Below, in pieces: positions 7,150-9,069 of a stretch of 9,069 nt of DNA. Source of the DNA: Bacteroidales bacterium (GTDB lineage: Bacteria; Bacteroidota; Bacteroidia; Bacteroidales; F082); the NCBI GenBank assembly GCA_024762735.1, contig JANTGU010000073.1, positions 1 to 9,069 on the forward strand, read 5' to 3'. The first letter of the stretch is position 1; each line of letters begins with the position of its first letter. The notes below the pieces were generated by a model, which ran no database searches, was not told the origin of the DNA, and saw only the letters and a list, made by a program, of their open reading frames with translations. The translations under genes and the position numbers were made by a program.

Positions 7150-8148
7150 ATGCTAAAATTTTTCAACAAGAGTTTCTTCGGGCAATACGCTACCAATTTT
7201 GTATTGGGATTATTGCTTTGGCTGCCGTCAATGATCGCCCCGCCAATTGTTGAAAAGCCCAACCTTTATTGGGGAGAACTGGCCAATGTAGTTTATAGTG
7301 CCACAATAAACTTTCCGGCTACAGGGGTTGTGTTGGCCTATTTGCTTGTTTTTATCACGGCGTTGTTTGTCAACCTTATGGCAACCGACTTTGGATTAGC
7401 CGGAAGGACCAGTACTTTGCCGTTGCTGTTTTTTATAGTGATGAGCGGGTTTTCCCCTTCCTTTCATAGTTTGTCGCCCTTTATCATTTTACTGCCGCTT
7501 TTAACACTTTTTTATCTGTTGCTATTTAAACACTACCACGACGAAAACAACATGTTTCTTTCGTTTGACACCGCGATGTTATTAGGAATAGCAGCCTTAA
7601 TTTACCCACCAATGCTATTGGCAGTAGTAGTAATATGGATATCGCTGCTCTCGTTTAAAGGGGTTTCCTGGCGTAATTTCGCGGTTACTTTTCCGGGGAT
7701 TCTGTTTCCTACTTTTTTAGTTTACAGCTACTATTTCTTTTCAGGGAATGAGCTGCCTGCCACGGGACTGTTTCCGGTCAGGACGTTGTTCGATTTTAAC
7801 CTGTCCTACTTCCCGTTATCGTTAGATTCATTGCTCAACCTGCTATTGCTGTTGCTTTCGCTTGTCACGGCCGTTAAAGTGATGCAACGGAAAAAAAATC
7901 TTACCATTCAGCAACGCAGCCACTTCACGGTTGTTTCGGTGTCAGTGTTCATGCTTCTGTTTTTGCAACTTTTTTTAAGTCTTCAACTGGTTACAACCTT
8001 GTTGTTGGTGCCTGCAGCATCGCTTACTGTTAGCAATGCAGTAAGCAACAGTTCACTAAAAACAAAGTGGATTAATGGGTTGCTGCTGTTGGGTATTATT
8101 GTTTCGCTTATTAACTCTTATTTACCGTTGATTTATGCTGTTGGGTAA
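7150..8148 (+). CDS. Multi-pass inner-membrane protein, probably DUF6427 family
   Basis: A 332-residue, very hydrophobic protein with about eight to ten predicted membrane segments (around 14-30, 57-78, 88-104, 110-127, 140-168, 180-198, 226-244, 259-298 and 308-328). The only long charged loop is VMQRKKNLTIQQRSHF (244-259). The N-terminus MLKFFNKSFFGQYATNF and the overall pattern recall the uncharacterised Bacteroidota membrane family DUF6427, which I associate with purine/pyrimidine gene neighbourhoods; this is recollection, not a search result. No catalytic or transport motif is evident. It starts 14 bases after purD, and its last 14 bases overlap the start of rnhB, so it is an internal member of the operon and its expression is tied to both. 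Confidence 0.75.
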   Translation: MLKFFNKSFFGQYATNFVLGLLLWLPSMIAPPIVEKPNLYWGELANVVYSATINFPATGVVLAYLLVFITALFVNLMATDFGLAGRTSTLPLLFFIVMSGFSPSFHSLSPFIILLPLLTLFYLLLFKHYHDENNMFLSFDTAMLLGIAALIYPPMLLAVVVIWISLLSFKGVSWRNFAVTFPGILFPTFLVYSYYFFSGNELPATGLFPVRTLFDFNLSYFPLSLDSLLNLLLLLLSLVTAVKVMQRKKNLTIQQRSHFTVVSVSVFMLLFLQLFLSLQLVTTLLLVPAASLTVSNAVSNSSLKTKWINGLLLLGIIVSLINSYLPLIYAVG

Positions 8149-8731
8149 GTTTTATCAAAACAAAATTGAAGCCGGATGCGATGAAGCCGGCCGTGGTTGC
8201 CTTGCCGGGCCGGTATTTGCTGCCGCGGTAATCCTCCCTCCTGATTTTAAAAACGAGTTACTTAACGATTCAAAGCAACTCTCTGAAAAGAAAAGAATAT
8301 ACCTCCGTGATGTGATTGAACAAGAAGCGCTGGCCTGGGCGGTTGCCAAGGCAGATGCGCCCGAAATTGATGAAATCAACATTTTAAAAGCCTCCTTTTT
8401 GGCGATGCACCGGGCCATCGACAAGTTGGATGTTCAACCGGAACACCTTTTAATAGACGGGAACCGGTTCAAGCCCTACAAAGAGATTCCCCATCATTGT
8501 ATAATAAAAGGCGATGGAAAATACCTTTCCATTGCCGCTGCTTCCATTTTGGCCAAAACCTATCGGGATGATTTTATGAAACGTATCCACGAAGAGTACC
8601 CTTATTACGCATGGAATAAAAACAAAGGCTATCCCACTTTGGAGCATAAACTTGCTATACAAAAACATGGCTTCACATCCTGGCACCGAAAAACCTTTAA
8701 TGCCAACATCCAAACCAAACTGGAGTTTTAA
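8135..8731 (+). CDS. rnhB: Ribonuclease HII
   Basis: Cytoplasmic endonuclease that cuts the RNA strand of RNA-DNA hybrids and incises at single ribonucleotides left in DNA, starting ribonucleotide excision repair. The 198-residue length is standard. All four expected catalytic acids are visible: Asp16 and Glu17 in GCDEAGRGCLAGPV, Asp108 in LIDGN, and Asp127 in IIKGDGKY. The GRG tripeptide (19-21), which senses the 2'-hydroxyl at the junction, and Tyr166 in KGYPT are also present, together with SIAAASILAKTYRD (132-145). The ATG start lies inside the last codons of the upstream membrane protein gene; the resulting N-terminus (MLLGKFYQNKIEAGCDEAGRG) matches the usual short lead-in of Bacteroidota RNase HII, so the overlap is real. 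It is the last gene of the group. Confidence 0.96.
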   Translation: MLLGKFYQNKIEAGCDEAGRGCLAGPVFAAAVILPPDFKNELLNDSKQLSEKKRIYLRDVIEQEALAWAVAKADAPEIDEINILKASFLAMHRAIDKLDVQPEHLLIDGNRFKPYKEIPHHCIIKGDGKYLSIAAASILAKTYRDDFMKRIHEEYPYYAWNKNKGYPTLEHKLAIQKHGFTSWHRKTFNANIQTKLEF

Positions 8732-8756
8732 ACCTTTCCCCTATTCACACCTCGCT

Positions 8757-8779
8757 GGTTCGGATTTGCAATCCGAACC
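8757..8779. repeat. REP-like palindrome downstream of rnhB
   Basis: Ten-base arms GGTTCGGATT (8757-8766) and AATCCGAACC (8770-8779) are perfectly complementary around a 3-base loop TGC. CCTCGC occurs on both sides (about 8750-8755 and 8788-8793). The compact shape and intergenic position just after a gene resemble repetitive extragenic palindromes mobilised by REP-associated (Y1) transposases. It could end or stabilise the rnhB transcript, but no T-run follows, so a standard intrinsic terminator is unlikely. Confidence 0.6.
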
Positions 8780-8839
8780 CAATGCACCCCTCGCCCAATT
8801 CACCACCGTGCACTTTTAATACAACTACCTAGGGTCTGC

Positions 8840-8892
8840 TGATTTTCGAAAAAACGCCCCGTAATTAACAGAAAATCAACACGAATGTTGAT
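8840..8892 (+). repeat. Two overlapping, mutually exclusive hairpins in the IS leader
   Basis: TGATTTTC (8840-8847) can pair with GAAAATCA (8871-8878) over a 23-base loop. ATCAACA (8875-8881) can instead pair with TGTTGAT (8886-8892) over the 4-base loop CGAA. Both pairings are perfect and share bases 8875-8878, so only one can form at a time. Hairpins at IS ends often block read-through expression of transposase from outside promoters; that role here is inference. Confidence 0.5.
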
Positions 8893-8917
8893 AACTGTCA
8901 GGTTAAAATCTCTATTA

Positions 8918-8961
8918 AACTGCAAAGTTTTTGTATTTTTTTAGTATAAAAGTTTGCAGTT
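8918..8961 (+). repeat. Nine-base inverted repeat ahead of the transposase frame
   Basis: AACTGCAAA (8918-8926) and TTTGCAGTT (8953-8961) are perfect inverted copies separated by 26 very AT-rich bases. The spacer contains a T-run and TATAAAA, where a promoter might lie, although no exact TAnnTTTG box with a -33 TTG is found. It could be a protein-binding operator or a leader hairpin. Confidence 0.5.
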
Positions 8962-8997
8962 ACAATAAACTACACATCACAAAACAAGGTTAAGTTA

Positions 8998-9069
8998 GAA
9001 CTGTTCGAGCATCCTTTTGAAACGGAATTGGACAAAGAAAATCGGATGGTAAAACTCTCTAAAGTCATT
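8998..9069 (+). CDS. IS4/IS5-type transposase, N-terminal fragment (cut by window edge)
   Basis: The frame reads ELFEHPFETELDKENRMVKL and then SKVI to the window edge. This pattern (a short lead, HPF, LDKxNRxVKL and then usually IPWD) is the N-terminus of DUF772-containing transposases of the IS4/IS5/IS1182 group common in Bacteroidota; an Arg-Trp is usual where Arg-Met stands here. The frame is open from 8950, after a stop at 8947-8949, but has no ATG, GTG or TTG before TTG 9028; the first ATG is 9046. I mark the start at the first family-like residue. Either a rare start codon is used or the original start has been lost and the copy is decaying. The catalytic DDE domain is outside the window. 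Confidence 0.5.

Larger units (their letters stand above)
8829..9069 (+). mobile_element. Probable left end of an insertion sequence (IS4/IS5-type), cut by window edge
   Basis: The inference starts from the transposase N-terminus at 8998 onward. Upstream is about 170 bases of AT-rich non-coding DNA packed with inverted repeats. The sequence CTAG at 8829-8832 followed by GGTCTGCTGATTTTCG is a plausible junction of target duplication and terminal inverted repeat, because short CTAG/TTAG-like duplications are known for IS5-group elements. The right end is outside the window, so neither the terminal repeat nor the target duplication can be verified; the exact left boundary is a guess. Confidence 0.45.

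Noticed and set aside
8757..8779. Palindrome as an intrinsic terminator of the rnhB transcript.
   Set aside because: The stem is followed by CCAATGCACC rather than a T-run on the plus strand, and the other side also lacks one.
8785..8832. Short plus-strand frame starting MHPSPNSPPC after the palindrome.
   Set aside because: Only about 16 codons, Pro-rich, no ribosome site or family signal; chance frame.

Overview
The window looks like a chromosomal segment of a Bacteroidota species, probably from the Bacteroidales/Marinilabiliales side. The evidence is a secreted protein with a type IX secretion sorting tail, several exact matches to the Bacteroidota -7 promoter element (TAnnTTTG), weak Shine-Dalgarno sites, and families typical of this phylum (a PaaK-like ligase with TTSGTLGEPV, and a multi-pass membrane protein between purD and rnhB). 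The order-level placement is inference.

Layout. Positions 1-250 (minus) hold the first 83 codons of an AAA-type ATPase that runs off the left edge. An AT-rich intergenic stretch (about 251-507) carries a -7 element for that gene and a well-formed promoter (453-483) for a rightward group of three genes: a DUF423 membrane protein with an odd His/Ser-rich tail (508-969), a PaaK-like adenylate-forming ligase (990-2282) and a small exported protein of unknown function (2287-2916). Convergent to this group is a 503-residue secreted protein on the minus strand (2944-4455), with a propeller-like repeat region, a PKD domain and a T9SS type A sorting domain.

The divergent intergenic region 4456-4710 holds a leader stem-loop and -7 elements for both directions. 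Rightward from it runs a compact group: a GT4 glycosyltransferase that most likely starts at a TTG (4711-5853), purD (5855-7135), a multi-pass membrane protein (7150-8148) and rnhB (8135-8731). Gaps are 1 and 14 bases, and the last pair overlaps by 14 bases, so these four are probably one transcript. It joins envelope/glycan work, purine synthesis and genome maintenance without an obvious single pathway.

The right end (8732-9069) holds a 23-base near-perfect palindrome of REP type and then what appears to be the left end of an insertion sequence: nested inverted repeats followed by the N-terminal codons of an IS4/IS5-type transposase cut by the window edge. No clearly new multi-gene system is visible. 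The most unusual points are the transposase frame without a standard start codon, the mutually exclusive hairpins ahead of it, the REP-like palindrome, the His/Ser tail on the DUF423 protein, and the ligase coupled to an unknown exported protein.
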